Positions 1 through 8,451 are shown, counted from the stretch's first letter. The stretch: DNA of 38,617 nucleotides from Nevskiaceae bacterium (GCA_021731445.1 JAKFXK010000067.1:1-38617); one strand, 5' to 3'. Made by a program: numbers and translations. Notes: generated by a model not told the origin, from the letters alone.

Positions 1-141
1 ACGCTTGGATTGGGATTCGGCGGCGTTGAAATTGATCGCATCCGCACTGCTGTTCTCGGCCTTGTGGCTGTCGGCACTTATCTGTTGAGCCGGGACATTT
101 TTTTTGATCTGTCCAGAAAAATGGGATTTTCAAAGCAGTGA
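1..141 (+). CDS. 3' end of an unidentified, possibly membrane, protein (partial)
   Basis: Frame 1 is open from the window edge to a TGA at 139-141 and gives the last 46 residues of a protein. The visible part has a hydrophobic stretch (roughly residues 17-37 of the fragment) followed by a short basic tail ending in Ser-Lys-Gln. This would fit the last transmembrane helix of a polysaccharide flippase, polymerase or similar membrane protein. That is inference from the neighbourhood, because no diagnostic motif is visible. The stop codon overlaps the GTG start of the next gene by 4 nt, so the two are probably co-transcribed. Confidence 0.55.
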   Translation, partial: TLGLGFGGVEIDRIRTAVLGLVAVGTYLLSRDIFFDLSRKMGFSKQ

Positions 142-1382
142 ACAGCATCATTTTCAAGGTTTCCAGGCTCGCCTCGCGTTTGTCGAGAAAGGCGCTTGCC
201 TGCATTCCGAATCCTGTTCGGGATGAGCGGGAAGCGCTTTTGGAAACCATTGTTTCGCGTGGCATCCCTGCCGTGATCGGCTTCGATCAGGAACGCTTCA
301 AGTCCAAGGTGCTGTCATTTGTCGAATCGATGAAGTGCGGCGCCTTTGAATACAGGTACTCGCCGTCGGCACCGCACCCGACCCTGTATTCCTCGGTGTA
401 TGCCTGTCTTCTGTATTCCCTGTTCGGCGAGATGAACAATGTTTCTCTGGAACAACGGCGGCAATGGGCCGGCTATTTCGACAGCTTTCAGTCTTCCACA
501 GACGGACTTTTTCGGGATCCCGCCGTTCAGAACGAAATTTATGAAGACTCCGATTGGTGGGGCGCTAGGCACTTGGTGCTCCATCTCATCACTGCATATG
601 CGGCGCTCGATCAGCTGCCGCAGCATCGTTTCGCATTCCTCGATGCGTTCAAGTCCCCTGGCAGGATCGATGAATGGCTCGATTCCGTGGATTGGTCGTC
701 TCCATCACTTATGCGCAGCGACATCGACAACAAGGTAATGAATGTGGCCTGCGCCCTGCAATTCGAGCGCGATTATCACAACGATATTGCGGCGCGATGC
801 GCGGTGGAGCATTTGCACAACAGGCTTGAAACGTTCGCCGACGCACGCACCGGCCTGTGGGGATCGGTCGACTTCGCCGACGCGAATTCACTCTCGCGCG
901 CTGTCCAATTCGCTTACCACCTGCGCGTTCCCATGCTGTACGACGGGCGCAAGGGGCCGGGTGTTACAGGTCTGTTGGAAGCTATCTTGTGCACACAGAA
1001 CGCCGTCGGCGGCTACGGCACGCAATTGAACTCCAGTGCCTGCGAAGACATCGACTCGGTCGACCTGTTGTGTAAGTTGTCCGAACAGATCGATGCCCGC
1101 GACGAGCGCGTTGCACTCTCTTTGGAACGCTCGCTGCCGTGGCAGCTGGCGAACCAGAACGATGATGGCGGGTTCGTGTTCCGCCGCAACGAGGCGCTCA
1201 CCTACGGTCATCGCCTGATGTCCAGCGGCAGGAACGAAAGTGCGCTCTTTCCGACTTGGTTCCGCAGCCTGTCGGTGTGTTACACGGCCAACAAGCTCGG
1301 CAAGGCCAGTTTCGTCATTGGCAGGCAACCCGGTCTGCAGTTCTGGGGTACGCCCGCCGGAGGGCGATTGCATGAGACTTGA
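138..1382 (+). CDS. Alpha/alpha-toroid (terpene-cyclase/prenyltransferase-like) protein of unknown function
   Basis: This 414-residue protein starts with GTG inside the stop of the upstream gene (GTGA overlap). It has no signal peptide or obvious membrane helix. Repeated Gly/aromatic motifs resemble those of alpha/alpha-toroid folds: DGLF (122-125), SDWWGARH (138-145), TGLWG (238-242), QNAVGGYG (287-294) and NQNDDGGF (339-346). An acidic ACEDIDSVDLL segment at 301-311 is reminiscent of, but not identical to, the DxDD motif of class II terpene cyclases. Helical stretches lie between these motifs. It sits in a glycan locus just before two methyltransferases, so a role in modifying a lipid-linked or terminal sugar is possible. 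No activity can be assigned from sequence. It could also be a glycosidase- or lyase-like helical toroid. Confidence 0.8.
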   Translation: MNSIIFKVSRLASRLSRKALACIPNPVRDEREALLETIVSRGIPAVIGFDQERFKSKVLSFVESMKCGAFEYRYSPSAPHPTLYSSVYACLLYSLFGEMNNVSLEQRRQWAGYFDSFQSSTDGLFRDPAVQNEIYEDSDWWGARHLVLHLITAYAALDQLPQHRFAFLDAFKSPGRIDEWLDSVDWSSPSLMRSDIDNKVMNVACALQFERDYHNDIAARCAVEHLHNRLETFADARTGLWGSVDFADANSLSRAVQFAYHLRVPMLYDGRKGPGVTGLLEAILCTQNAVGGYGTQLNSSACEDIDSVDLLCKLSEQIDARDERVALSLERSLPWQLANQNDDGGFVFRRNEALTYGHRLMSSGRNESALFPTWFRSLSVCYTANKLGKASFVIGRQPGLQFWGTPAGGRLHET

Positions 1383-1437
1383 CACACCGCCCCCTAGGGC
1401 TTCCGGCAGCACTCGTCCCCGATCCGGGGGCGAGTGC

Positions 1438-2337
1438 ATGGAATTTGAACATGTCCCCTGCGACCTTTGCGGGAGCGCGGACTACCGTGTCAGATACCGC
1501 AAGCCTGACAACTGGCTGCAGATGAACTTGTTCCAATTCCCAGTTGTGGAATGCAGCGGTTGCGGGCTGGTGTACGTCAACCCGCGACCGACGATGGCGG
1601 CGATGACAGCGTTCTACCCCGAGGGCTACCACGATGGACGCGATGCCGAAGCGTTCGTCGCGCGCTACCGCTCGCAACGGGCCCTGTTGCCCCCGCTCGC
1701 GGGTAAGCGCGTGCTGGACGTAGGCTGCGCGCGTGCCGACTTCCTGAGTTTCCTGTTGGACAGTGAGGATTTCGAGGCGTACGGCGTAGATGCGTTTTCA
1801 CCGGGGGTCACCGACGCGCGCATCCGATTCACGCGTGGCGCATTCGACGCCGCCGCGTACCAGCCCGATACCTTCGACTTGGTGATGTCGTGGGCGGTGT
1901 TCGAGCATCTGCACCACCCTAGTACCTATTTCGCCGAAGCCACCCGCGTGCTGAAGCCGGGCGGGCGGCTGATCATTCTGATGACCAACGCCAACAGCCT
2001 GTACGGGCGCGCCGCGTATATCGAGGACGTGCCACGCCACACATACCACTATACGGAACGCACCCTTGCCGCTTACGCGCTCAAGTGCGGTCTACACTTG
2101 TCCGACATTCGCTTCGACGACAGCATCTTCGACGGTCGCGGTCGCGGCACCCTGCGCATGCTGGCCGGTCGCCTGTGCGGCTTCACTTGGGAAAAGGCGA
2201 TGCGTGGCAAGTTGCCTTGGCCCACCCGCGCAGCAATGAAGCTGGGCGGCGCGCTGGACGCGATCTGTTTCGCCACCCACTGGGAAGCCCGGCTGCGACG
2301 CAGCGGTATCATGATCGCTACCTATGAAAAGCCTTAG
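1438..2337 (+). CDS. Class I SAM-dependent methyltransferase with N-terminal zinc-ribbon-like cysteines
   Basis: The protein of about 299 residues transfers methyl groups from S-adenosylmethionine. Its acceptor is unknown. An N-terminal CxxC pair (C8, C11) and a second pair (C39, C42) form a putative metal-binding ribbon. The Rossmann fold follows: motif I VLDVGCA at 92-98, an EH pair near 156-157 and the post-motif LKPGGR near 172. This layout is common in methyltransferases of sugar and surface-polysaccharide loci. The start is uncertain. ATG 1438 begins just before the conserved cysteine region, after a G-rich stretch. An in-frame ATG at 1372 has a better Shine-Dalgarno (GGAGGG at 1359-1364) and would overlap the previous gene by 11 nt, adding 22 poorly conserved-looking residues. 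The 3' end overlaps the next gene by 14 nt. Confidence 0.85.
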   Translation: MEFEHVPCDLCGSADYRVRYRKPDNWLQMNLFQFPVVECSGCGLVYVNPRPTMAAMTAFYPEGYHDGRDAEAFVARYRSQRALLPPLAGKRVLDVGCARADFLSFLLDSEDFEAYGVDAFSPGVTDARIRFTRGAFDAAAYQPDTFDLVMSWAVFEHLHHPSTYFAEATRVLKPGGRLIILMTNANSLYGRAAYIEDVPRHTYHYTERTLAAYALKCGLHLSDIRFDDSIFDGRGRGTLRMLAGRLCGFTWEKAMRGKLPWPTRAAMKLGGALDAICFATHWEARLRRSGIMIATYEKP

Positions 2338-2935
2338 CGTTCAGCCCCTGCTGACCTGCCTGCGCCATCCGCAACTTTACCCGCTCTTCGCCATCCCGAC
2401 CCATCTCACCGGCCGCGAACGCACCGTGCTGTTTTGGCTTGCGCGCGAGTGTTCGCGGGTCTCACCGCAGGGCGCCGCCGTAGTTGAGATCGGCTCCTAC
2501 CTCGGTGCATCAGCTTCCTTCCTTGCCGCAGGGCTGCGCGACGGGGATCGGATTTTCTGCATAGACACTTGGACTAACGACACGATGAGCGAAGGTCAGC
2601 GCGACACGCAAGCCGCGTTTTTGGCCAACACCGCACGATACCAACAGCTGATTGTGCCGGTTCGCGGCTGGAGCCATGATGCGCCCGTCCTCGATCAGGT
2701 GCGCGCGCAGGCGCCACGGGTGAACCTGCTGTTCATTGACGGTGACCATTCCTACCAAGGCGCGCTGGCCGACTGGCAGCTCTACGCGCCGCTGCTGGCG
2801 CCGGGCGCCTTCATCGTGATGCACGACATCGGCTGGGCCGAAGGTGTGCAGCGGGTGGTCGCGGAGGAAATCCGTCCACGCGTCAGCTACGAACGCAGGC
2901 TGCCCAACCTGTGGTGGGGCCAGTTTGAAAAATGA
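2324..2935 (+). CDS. Class I SAM-dependent methyltransferase (cephalosporin-hydroxylase-like / Methyltransf_24 type)
   Basis: This 203-residue protein has the layout of the short methyltransferases often found among glycosyltransferases. The SAM-binding segment is VVEIGSYLGAS (53-62 region, acidic E55), followed by an acidic DTW at 81-83. The IDGDHSY motif at 138-144 and HD at 167-168 are candidate metal- or acceptor-site residues, as in catechol- and sugar-O-methyltransferase-like enzymes. The ATG overlaps the end of the preceding gene by 14 nt, and the stop overlaps the next ATG (ATGA). Translational coupling in one operon is therefore likely. The substrate is unknown; glycan O-methylation is an inference from context. 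Confidence 0.85.
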   Translation: MKSLSVQPLLTCLRHPQLYPLFAIPTHLTGRERTVLFWLARECSRVSPQGAAVVEIGSYLGASASFLAAGLRDGDRIFCIDTWTNDTMSEGQRDTQAAFLANTARYQQLIVPVRGWSHDAPVLDQVRAQAPRVNLLFIDGDHSYQGALADWQLYAPLLAPGAFIVMHDIGWAEGVQRVVAEEIRPRVSYERRLPNLWWGQFEK

Positions 2936-3948
2936 AGGCGTCCGTCGTCATCCCCACCCTGAACCGCGCCGATACGCTCGACCTGTGCCTACGCGCACTC
3001 TGCGGACAGACTCTGGAGAAAAGCGATTTCGAGGTCATCGTCGTGGACAACGGCTCCACCGATCACACCGAGGCAGTCGTCCGAGCATACGAAGGCTTGT
3101 TGTCCATCGGTTATCTCAGCGCGCCCGAACCCGGCCTGCATGTCGGACGGCATGCGGGCATAAAAGCGGCACGCTCGGAAATCCTAATGTTTGTCGACGA
3201 CGACATTCAGGCCGACGCGAGTTGGATCGAGGCTGTGGTTGCCGCTTTCCGCGCGCCGGACGTGGGTCTGGTTGGTGGCAACAATCATCCGAACTTCGAA
3301 ATCCCGCCGCCCCCTTGGCTGGTGCGCTGGTGGGAGCAGCCCGTCTATAAAGGGCGCGCGCTGGGCTACTTGAGCATTCTCGATTTCGGATCAGGCACTT
3401 TCGACATCGACCCAAGGTATGTCTGGGGTTGCAATTTCTCGATCCGGCGCGGCGTGCTGCTCGACAGTGGCGGGTTTCATCCGGATGCGGTTCCCAAAAA
3501 TCATCTGCGCTATCGCGGCGATGGCGAAACGCATGTGTCTAATGTGATCCGCCACACCGGACAGCGCGCCGTGTTCGATTCGAGAGCCAGTGTGCGGCAC
3601 TTCGTTCCGAAAGAGCGGATGACGAGGAGCTATTTTGAGCATCGTGCTTACATGCAAGGGATCTCTGATTCGTTCACGGACATCCGGCGCGCATGCAAGC
3701 CAGGCATGCCCATGAGGAAATGGATCCGCCGACACCTTTCAGCGGTTCGCTGGACACTCAGGCAGCATTTGGGAAATGCTCTGACTCTCGGGCCTTCCAG
3801 CGAAGAAGTATCGCGCGAGTTGCTGGGAATCCAGCAAGCTTGCTTTGCCGCCCATCACGCGGGCTACAAATTTCATCAGAAAGAAGTTCGTCGCGACGCA
3901 TCCTTGCTGGAATGGGTGCTTCGAAACGATTACCTTGACGCACGCTGA
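2932..3948 (+). CDS. Family 2 glycosyltransferase
   Basis: This 338-residue GT-A fold enzyme is predicted to transfer a sugar from a nucleotide donor to a growing glycan on the cytoplasmic face. The N-terminus VVIPTLNRADTL is the classic GT2 start. DNGSTD (39-44) contacts the nucleotide, and FVDDD (87-91) carries the metal-binding DxD-type acidic cluster. WGCNFSIRR (165-173) and GDGET (196-200) match the acceptor loop and the catalytic acidic region of GT2 enzymes. No transmembrane helix is evident. It starts within the preceding stop codon (4-nt overlap). The donor and linkage cannot be read from sequence. Confidence 0.9.
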   Translation: MKASVVIPTLNRADTLDLCLRALCGQTLEKSDFEVIVVDNGSTDHTEAVVRAYEGLLSIGYLSAPEPGLHVGRHAGIKAARSEILMFVDDDIQADASWIEAVVAAFRAPDVGLVGGNNHPNFEIPPPPWLVRWWEQPVYKGRALGYLSILDFGSGTFDIDPRYVWGCNFSIRRGVLLDSGGFHPDAVPKNHLRYRGDGETHVSNVIRHTGQRAVFDSRASVRHFVPKERMTRSYFEHRAYMQGISDSFTDIRRACKPGMPMRKWIRRHLSAVRWTLRQHLGNALTLGPSSEEVSRELLGIQQACFAAHHAGYKFHQKEVRRDASLLEWVLRNDYLDAR

Positions 3949-3951
3949 TCG

Positions 3952-4866
3952 ATGGAAATTATTCCGCTCGCCATGTCACCTGTTACTTCCCTTGTTAGGG
4001 CGGGGGGGAAACTCAGCTTTTCGGGCCGCCTGCTTCGCTATACGCGCCGCAAGTTCGCACTGCTAAGCAGTGTGGCCGCGCCGAGCTACTGTGCCCCCAC
4101 AATCGAGGAAAATCACGATATCGAGCGCGCCTTGCGCGCCCTGGCAATCGAGCCGGTCGATTACCGCCCTGAGCAAAAGGCATTTGCGGATTTCTGCGCC
4201 CGCTTTCCGTTCCCGGAGAGCTATCTCGCCGCATTTCCAGCGGCCATCCGACTGGAAAAGCAGTTCGAACACTTCGTCGCCCACGACTTGCTGGGGCTCG
4301 ATGGCTACACGCAGGCGGATACCTATGTCGACATCGCCGCCTGTGCCTCGCCCTGGGTTGAAATGCTGCGTCAGGGTTCGGGGCTGCCTGCGATTGCCAT
4401 CGATCTCGCTGTCGCCCACAGCTACAGCCAGCTGCCGTACTACCAGCAGCAGAATGCCACCGCGACCCGCTTCGGCGATGCCAGCGTCAGCGGAGCCTCC
4501 CTGCAATGCGCCTATGAAATGTTCCAGGGCAACGATGACATTGCGCTGCTGGCCGAGCTGGCACGCGTGCTCAGGCCCGGTGGGCGCTGCGTGATCGCGC
4601 CGCTGTACCTGCACACCCACCATTGCGGCTATTCGACCCCGGAGTACTACGGGCGGGGTTACGCCGACAGCGGCGCCCGGGAGTACCTGCGCCGTGACTG
4701 CTGGGGGGTGCCGTTTTCACGGAAGTACGATGCCGATACGCTGCTGCGCCGGGTGCTGCTGCCCATCGAGCAGCATGGCATGCGCTACCGTCTGCACATG
4801 CTGCGCAATGCGCAGGACATTGCCCCGGGACTGTACTGCCACTGCATTCTCGAAATCATTCGCTGA
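3952..4866 (+). CDS. SAM-methyltransferase-like protein with degenerate motif I
   Basis: The 304-residue protein has a helical N-terminal part followed by what looks like a class I methyltransferase core. VDIAACASPW (126-135) sits where motif I should be but lacks the usual GxGxG glycines. LQCAYEMFQGNDDI (184-197) resembles motif IV, and RVLRPGGR (205-212) is a good post-motif. It may be a diverged methyltransferase with altered SAM binding, or a non-catalytic relative. It begins 3 nt after the preceding stop without a clear Shine-Dalgarno, and an in-frame ATG at 3973 is an alternative start. The following gene encodes a cupin. I infer a joint role in sugar modification, without direct proof. 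Confidence 0.75.
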   Translation: MEIIPLAMSPVTSLVRAGGKLSFSGRLLRYTRRKFALLSSVAAPSYCAPTIEENHDIERALRALAIEPVDYRPEQKAFADFCARFPFPESYLAAFPAAIRLEKQFEHFVAHDLLGLDGYTQADTYVDIAACASPWVEMLRQGSGLPAIAIDLAVAHSYSQLPYYQQQNATATRFGDASVSGASLQCAYEMFQGNDDIALLAELARVLRPGGRCVIAPLYLHTHHCGYSTPEYYGRGYADSGAREYLRRDCWGVPFSRKYDADTLLRRVLLPIEQHGMRYRLHMLRNAQDIAPGLYCHCILEIIR

Positions 4867-4887
4867 CGCTGGCATTACCGAGCCACC

Positions 4888-5340
4888 ATGACCCAAGCAC
4901 CGTGCCCCAGCCACTTCGAGACCATCTGCCATGAAGGCGAAACGCTGGCGCTGCTGCTGCGTGCAGGCTTCAACCAGCCCGGAATCCATTTCTTCACACC
5001 CGGCAACTTCTCGCAGCAGCTGGCTTACATGCAGCATCCCAACGGCAAGGTCATCGCCCCGCACTACCACAACCCCATTCCGCGTGAAGTGACCTACACC
5101 CAGGAGGTTCTGGTGATACGGCGCGGGCGGCTGCGGGTGGATTTCTACACCCGGGAGCCACGCTATCTCGAAAGCCGCGTGCTCGAAGCGGGCGACGTCA
5201 TCCTGCTTGCCGGTGGCGGACATGGTTTCGAGGTGCTCGAAGAAATCGAAATGGTCGAGATCAAGCAGGGCCCGTATTTCGGCGACGAGGACAAGACGCG
5301 CTTCGAGCCGGTGGCGACACCGACATTGAAACTGCCATGA
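4888..5340 (+). CDS. Cupin-domain protein of a sugar-modification locus
   Basis: This small 150-residue protein is a single beta-barrel cupin. The first cupin motif contains PHYHN (H59, H61) and acidic residues E67/E73. The second contains GDVILL (102-107) and GGH (H112). These are the usual metal ligands. Small cupins next to DegT aminotransferases are often sugar ketoisomerases or epimerases, or accessory proteins. The pattern here is not close enough to FdtA/QdtA for me to claim that reaction. The stop overlaps the aminotransferase ATG by 4 nt, which supports a shared pathway. It lies 21 nt after the methyltransferase-like gene. Confidence 0.8.
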   Translation: MTQAPCPSHFETICHEGETLALLLRAGFNQPGIHFFTPGNFSQQLAYMQHPNGKVIAPHYHNPIPREVTYTQEVLVIRRGRLRVDFYTREPRYLESRVLEAGDVILLAGGGHGFEVLEEIEMVEIKQGPYFGDEDKTRFEPVATPTLKLP

Positions 5341-6464
5341 GCGCTGCCGACTTCATTCAGGTCAATACGCCGCGACTTGGCGCCCGTGAAAAAGAGCTGG
5401 TCAACGAGTGCCTGGACAGCGGCTGGATTTCATCCGAAGGCCCGTACATCGCCCGCTTCGAACAGGCCGTGGCAGAAAAACTTGGCCGCCGTCACGCCAT
5501 CGCCGTCTGCAATGGCACTGCGGCACTGCAGGTGGCAGTGGATGCGCTGGGTCTGGGGCCGGGCGATGAAGTGATCCTGCCCAGCCTCACCATCATCTCC
5601 TGCGTTGCCGCCATCGTGCGCGCCGGCGCCACGCCGGTTCTGGTCGATAGCGACCCGCACACCTGGAACATGGATGTGGATGCGGTTGCTGCCTGCATTA
5701 CCCCGCGCACCCGGGCGATCATGCCGGTGCATCTGTACGGGCTGCCAGTTGATCTCGACCCCTTGCTGGCGCTGGCCCAGCGGCACGGGCTGGCCATCAT
5801 CGAGGATGCCGCCGAAGGTCTGGGCGGCAGCTACCGGGGTCGCCCCTGCGGATCCTTTGGCACGCTGTCCACCCTGAGCTTTTACCCGAACAAGCTGGTG
5901 ACCACCGGCGAGGGCGGCATGGTGCTGACGGACGATGACCAGCTGGCCTTGCGATGCCGCCGCCAGCGCAATCTCTGTTTCATCGAGCAGCGCCGCTTTC
6001 TGCATGAGGAGCTGGGCTGGAACTACCGGATGACCAGCTTGCAGGCCGCCCTGGGGCTGGCCCAGGTCGAGGCCTGGGATCAGCATCTCGCGCTCAAGCT
6101 GGCACTGGGTGCGCGTTACCAACAGGGGTTTGCGGATTTGCCGGGCATCCAGAAACCTGCGGTTGCGGGCATCCACGGCGACGCCAATATCTACTGGGTC
6201 TATGGCCTGGTACTCGACGATGGGCATCCGCTGGATGCCGAAGCGGCGATGCGGGTTTTAGCGCAGCGCGGCATCGGCACCCGCCCGTTCTTCTGGCCTC
6301 TGCATGAGCAGCCCGTGCTGCATGCGCGCGGTCTGTGCCAGGGGCTGCGGCTGCCCGTCGCGGAGCGGCTCGCCCGGCGGGGTTTCTACCTGCCCAGTGG
6401 CCTTGCACTCTCCGTGGCCGACCAGCAACGCGTCATCACGACCGTGCGCGAGTGCCTGCAATGA
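5337..6464 (+). CDS. DegT/DnrJ/EryC1/StrS family PLP-dependent sugar aminotransferase
   Basis: This 375-residue enzyme is expected to transaminate a nucleotide-linked keto-sugar using glutamate or glutamine and PLP. The Schiff-base lysine is K186 in SFYPNK, followed by TGEGGM. The EDAAE segment (156-160) carries the aspartate that contacts the PLP ring nitrogen, and NGTAAL (59-64) binds phosphate. Length and motif order are normal for the family, so it looks intact. The start overlaps the cupin stop, and its own stop overlaps the ATG of the next methyltransferase (ATGA). This three-gene run suggests synthesis and modification of an amino sugar. The exact sugar is not predictable. Confidence 0.92.
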   Translation: MSAADFIQVNTPRLGAREKELVNECLDSGWISSEGPYIARFEQAVAEKLGRRHAIAVCNGTAALQVAVDALGLGPGDEVILPSLTIISCVAAIVRAGATPVLVDSDPHTWNMDVDAVAACITPRTRAIMPVHLYGLPVDLDPLLALAQRHGLAIIEDAAEGLGGSYRGRPCGSFGTLSTLSFYPNKLVTTGEGGMVLTDDDQLALRCRRQRNLCFIEQRRFLHEELGWNYRMTSLQAALGLAQVEAWDQHLALKLALGARYQQGFADLPGIQKPAVAGIHGDANIYWVYGLVLDDGHPLDAEAAMRVLAQRGIGTRPFFWPLHEQPVLHARGLCQGLRLPVAERLARRGFYLPSGLALSVADQQRVITTVRECLQ

Positions 6465-7225
6465 GCGAACTGGCATTCGCGGGTATCGCCGATTTCTATG
6501 ACCTGGTCTATGCCGGCAAGGACACGGCGGCAGAAGCACGCTATGTGGCCAAGCTGCTGAGCCAGCATGGGGTGGCACCACCCTCCCGATTGCTGGAGTG
6601 GGGCTCAGGCACGGGCCGCCATGCCCGCGCGCTGGCTGATCTGGGCTATCGGCTGACCGGCCTGGAGCGCTCGCCGGAAATGCTGCGCCAAGCTCAAGCA
6701 GCAACCAGCGCAGATGCAGCTGTGCAGTTCCTGCAGGGCGACCTGCTGGCCCCGAGCCCGGGCAGTGGCTACGACGCGGTGATCGCCTGCTTTCACGTCA
6801 TCAGCTATCTGGCGGACGAAGAGGCACTGGCACGCGCCTTTGCCAATGCACGCCAGGCACTCAGGCCCGGCGGAGTGTTCCTGTTCGATGTCTGGCATGG
6901 CCCGGCCGTGCTGGCGCAGGGGCCGCAAACCCGCAGCGTCCGCTTTGCCGACGAGCAGCGGGAGCTGGTGCGCATTGCCACGCCAGTGCACGACCCCGAA
7001 CAACAGCGCGTGGATGTGCAGTACCGCTATTTTCACCGTGTGCCTGGCGACGCGCGCTGGTCGCTGTCGGAAGAAACCCATCGCATGCGCTACTGGTTCA
7101 GCAGCGAAATCCGCCGCCATGCCCAGCAGGCAGGGCTGCATTGGCTGGCGACTGAGGAGTGGTTGAGTGGACGTCCACCGGGGTGCGATACCTGGGGCGT
7201 GTGCCATTTGCTGGCAGTCCCTTGA
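6461..7225 (+). CDS. Class I SAM methyltransferase, sugar N-methyltransferase-like
   Basis: The 254-residue protein has an N-terminal ADFYDLVYAGK segment, motif I LLEWGSGTGRH (44-54), an acidic residue after the second strand (LER), a CFHVISYL motif IV region and LRPGGVFLFDVW. The N-terminal YDLVY-xGK pattern and the late EETHRMRYW segment recall the nucleotide-sugar N,N-dimethyltransferases (TylM1/DesVI group). Immediate coupling to an aminotransferase supports N-methylation of an amino sugar. The assignment is by remembered family pattern and not by search. The annotated start is the ATG in the aminotransferase stop. A longer in-frame reading back to 6335 is an antisense-free overlap artefact. 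Confidence 0.85.
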   Translation: MSELAFAGIADFYDLVYAGKDTAAEARYVAKLLSQHGVAPPSRLLEWGSGTGRHARALADLGYRLTGLERSPEMLRQAQAATSADAAVQFLQGDLLAPSPGSGYDAVIACFHVISYLADEEALARAFANARQALRPGGVFLFDVWHGPAVLAQGPQTRSVRFADEQRELVRIATPVHDPEQQRVDVQYRYFHRVPGDARWSLSEETHRMRYWFSSEIRRHAQQAGLHWLATEEWLSGRPPGCDTWGVCHLLAVP

Positions 7226-7248
7226 GCCAACTTCTGCCCACTCATCGC

Positions 7249-8451
7249 ATGGATTGCACAGCCAGTGACTGGCAACGGCGGGTACTCATCATCCACCCTG
7301 AAGGCAATTTCTCGAACAACCCCTCACTGCTCGGATTGATCGACCTGCTGCTGGAGCACGAGGTCGCGGTTGACTTGCGTTATCGACAAAGCAAGGCGTC
7401 GCCGATCGCCAAAGCACAGGTGCGAAACATCCCTTCCGGCTTTTTCTGGGCGGAGTTGCGCAAATTCCTGATTGATCGACTGCAACTGCCCGCCCTCTCT
7501 CGAATCCTGGCGTGGCTTGAGCGACGGTTTTGCCTGCGCACATACGATGCAGTCATCGGTGTAGACCGTCAGGGACTCATCGAAGCCTGCGAGCTGAGCC
7601 GCGCCACCCGGATCCCATTGATTTTCTTCTCCTTCGAGATTTTGTTTTCCGAAGAAACATCCACCCACTTCAAATCCATCGAAAAAAAAGCGGCGGCGTC
7701 CGTCGCACTGTGGATTGCTCAAGATCCTTTGCGGGCATCGCATCTGCGGCAGCAGAACAGTCTCCCGGAGAGCACGCAGTTTCTTCTGCCGCTGGCATCG
7801 GCCGGCCAGGGGCAGCAGGGGGTAGTGCGCATGAGAGATGATCTGGGCATTCCTGCCCAAGCGCGCGTTGCGATCGCCATTGGTTCAATCGCCGGGTGGA
7901 GCATGACCAGCGAGATATTGGCGAGTGTTCCGCAATGGCCTCAGGACTGGGTTCTGGTGGTCCACGAAAGATATGGCCGCACCGCAGAGCAGCTTCGGTC
8001 GCTGGATCGCCAGCTTCAACCCTTGATCGGCAAGCGGATTTTTTTTAGCACCGCCGCCAGCTCCAGCGTTGACGACATGTCCTACGTATTTTCCGGCGTG
8101 GATCTTGGGCTGGCGTTCTATCGGCCGGATTACGCAAACCCGTTTACAGGCAAGAACCTGCTCTATCTGGGCCTCGCTTCAGGAAAGATCAGCACCTATC
8201 TGAGATACGGCCTGCCGATATTGATCAATGAAATCGGATTTCTGTCACGTGAAGCAGTGCGTGCAGGCTTTGGATATGTGGTGACCAGTCCAGCTGATCT
8301 AGCAAGCCTGCTGCCGCGCATGGATACAGAAAAAACTGCGGCTTGTGCGCGCAGCTATTTCTCAGAGCAGCTCGACTTCATGAACTTCAAAAACGGATTG
8401 TGGCAGCGGCTTGAGCCATTGATTGGCCCAAGCGCCAGATCAACACCGTAG
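7249..8451 (+). CDS. GT-B-fold glycosyltransferase-like protein
   Basis: The protein of about 400 residues begins RRVLIIHPEGNF, a typical first strand of a GT-B N-terminal domain. The C-terminal half contains a segment with FYRPDYANPFTGKNLLYLG and the run SGKISTYLRYGLPILI. This is the usual donor-site region, where glycosyltransferases select a nucleotide sugar. The catalytic residues cannot be pinned down by eye. The start is uncertain: ATG 7249 is chosen, but a TTG at 7222 overlaps the previous stop (TTGA) and would add nine residues. Base usage appears more AT-rich than in neighbouring genes (A-runs near 7681 and T-runs near 8040), which may reflect acquisition from elsewhere. Confidence 0.78.
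   Translation: MDCTASDWQRRVLIIHPEGNFSNNPSLLGLIDLLLEHEVAVDLRYRQSKASPIAKAQVRNIPSGFFWAELRKFLIDRLQLPALSRILAWLERRFCLRTYDAVIGVDRQGLIEACELSRATRIPLIFFSFEILFSEETSTHFKSIEKKAAASVALWIAQDPLRASHLRQQNSLPESTQFLLPLASAGQGQQGVVRMRDDLGIPAQARVAIAIGSIAGWSMTSEILASVPQWPQDWVLVVHERYGRTAEQLRSLDRQLQPLIGKRIFFSTAASSSVDDMSYVFSGVDLGLAFYRPDYANPFTGKNLLYLGLASGKISTYLRYGLPILINEIGFLSREAVRAGFGYVVTSPADLASLLPRMDTEKTAACARSYFSEQLDFMNFKNGLWQRLEPLIGPSARSTP

Noticed and set aside
1240-1437. Longer start for the first methyltransferase
   Set aside because: The residues do not match the family. ATG 1372 remains possible, but the conserved region starts after 1438.
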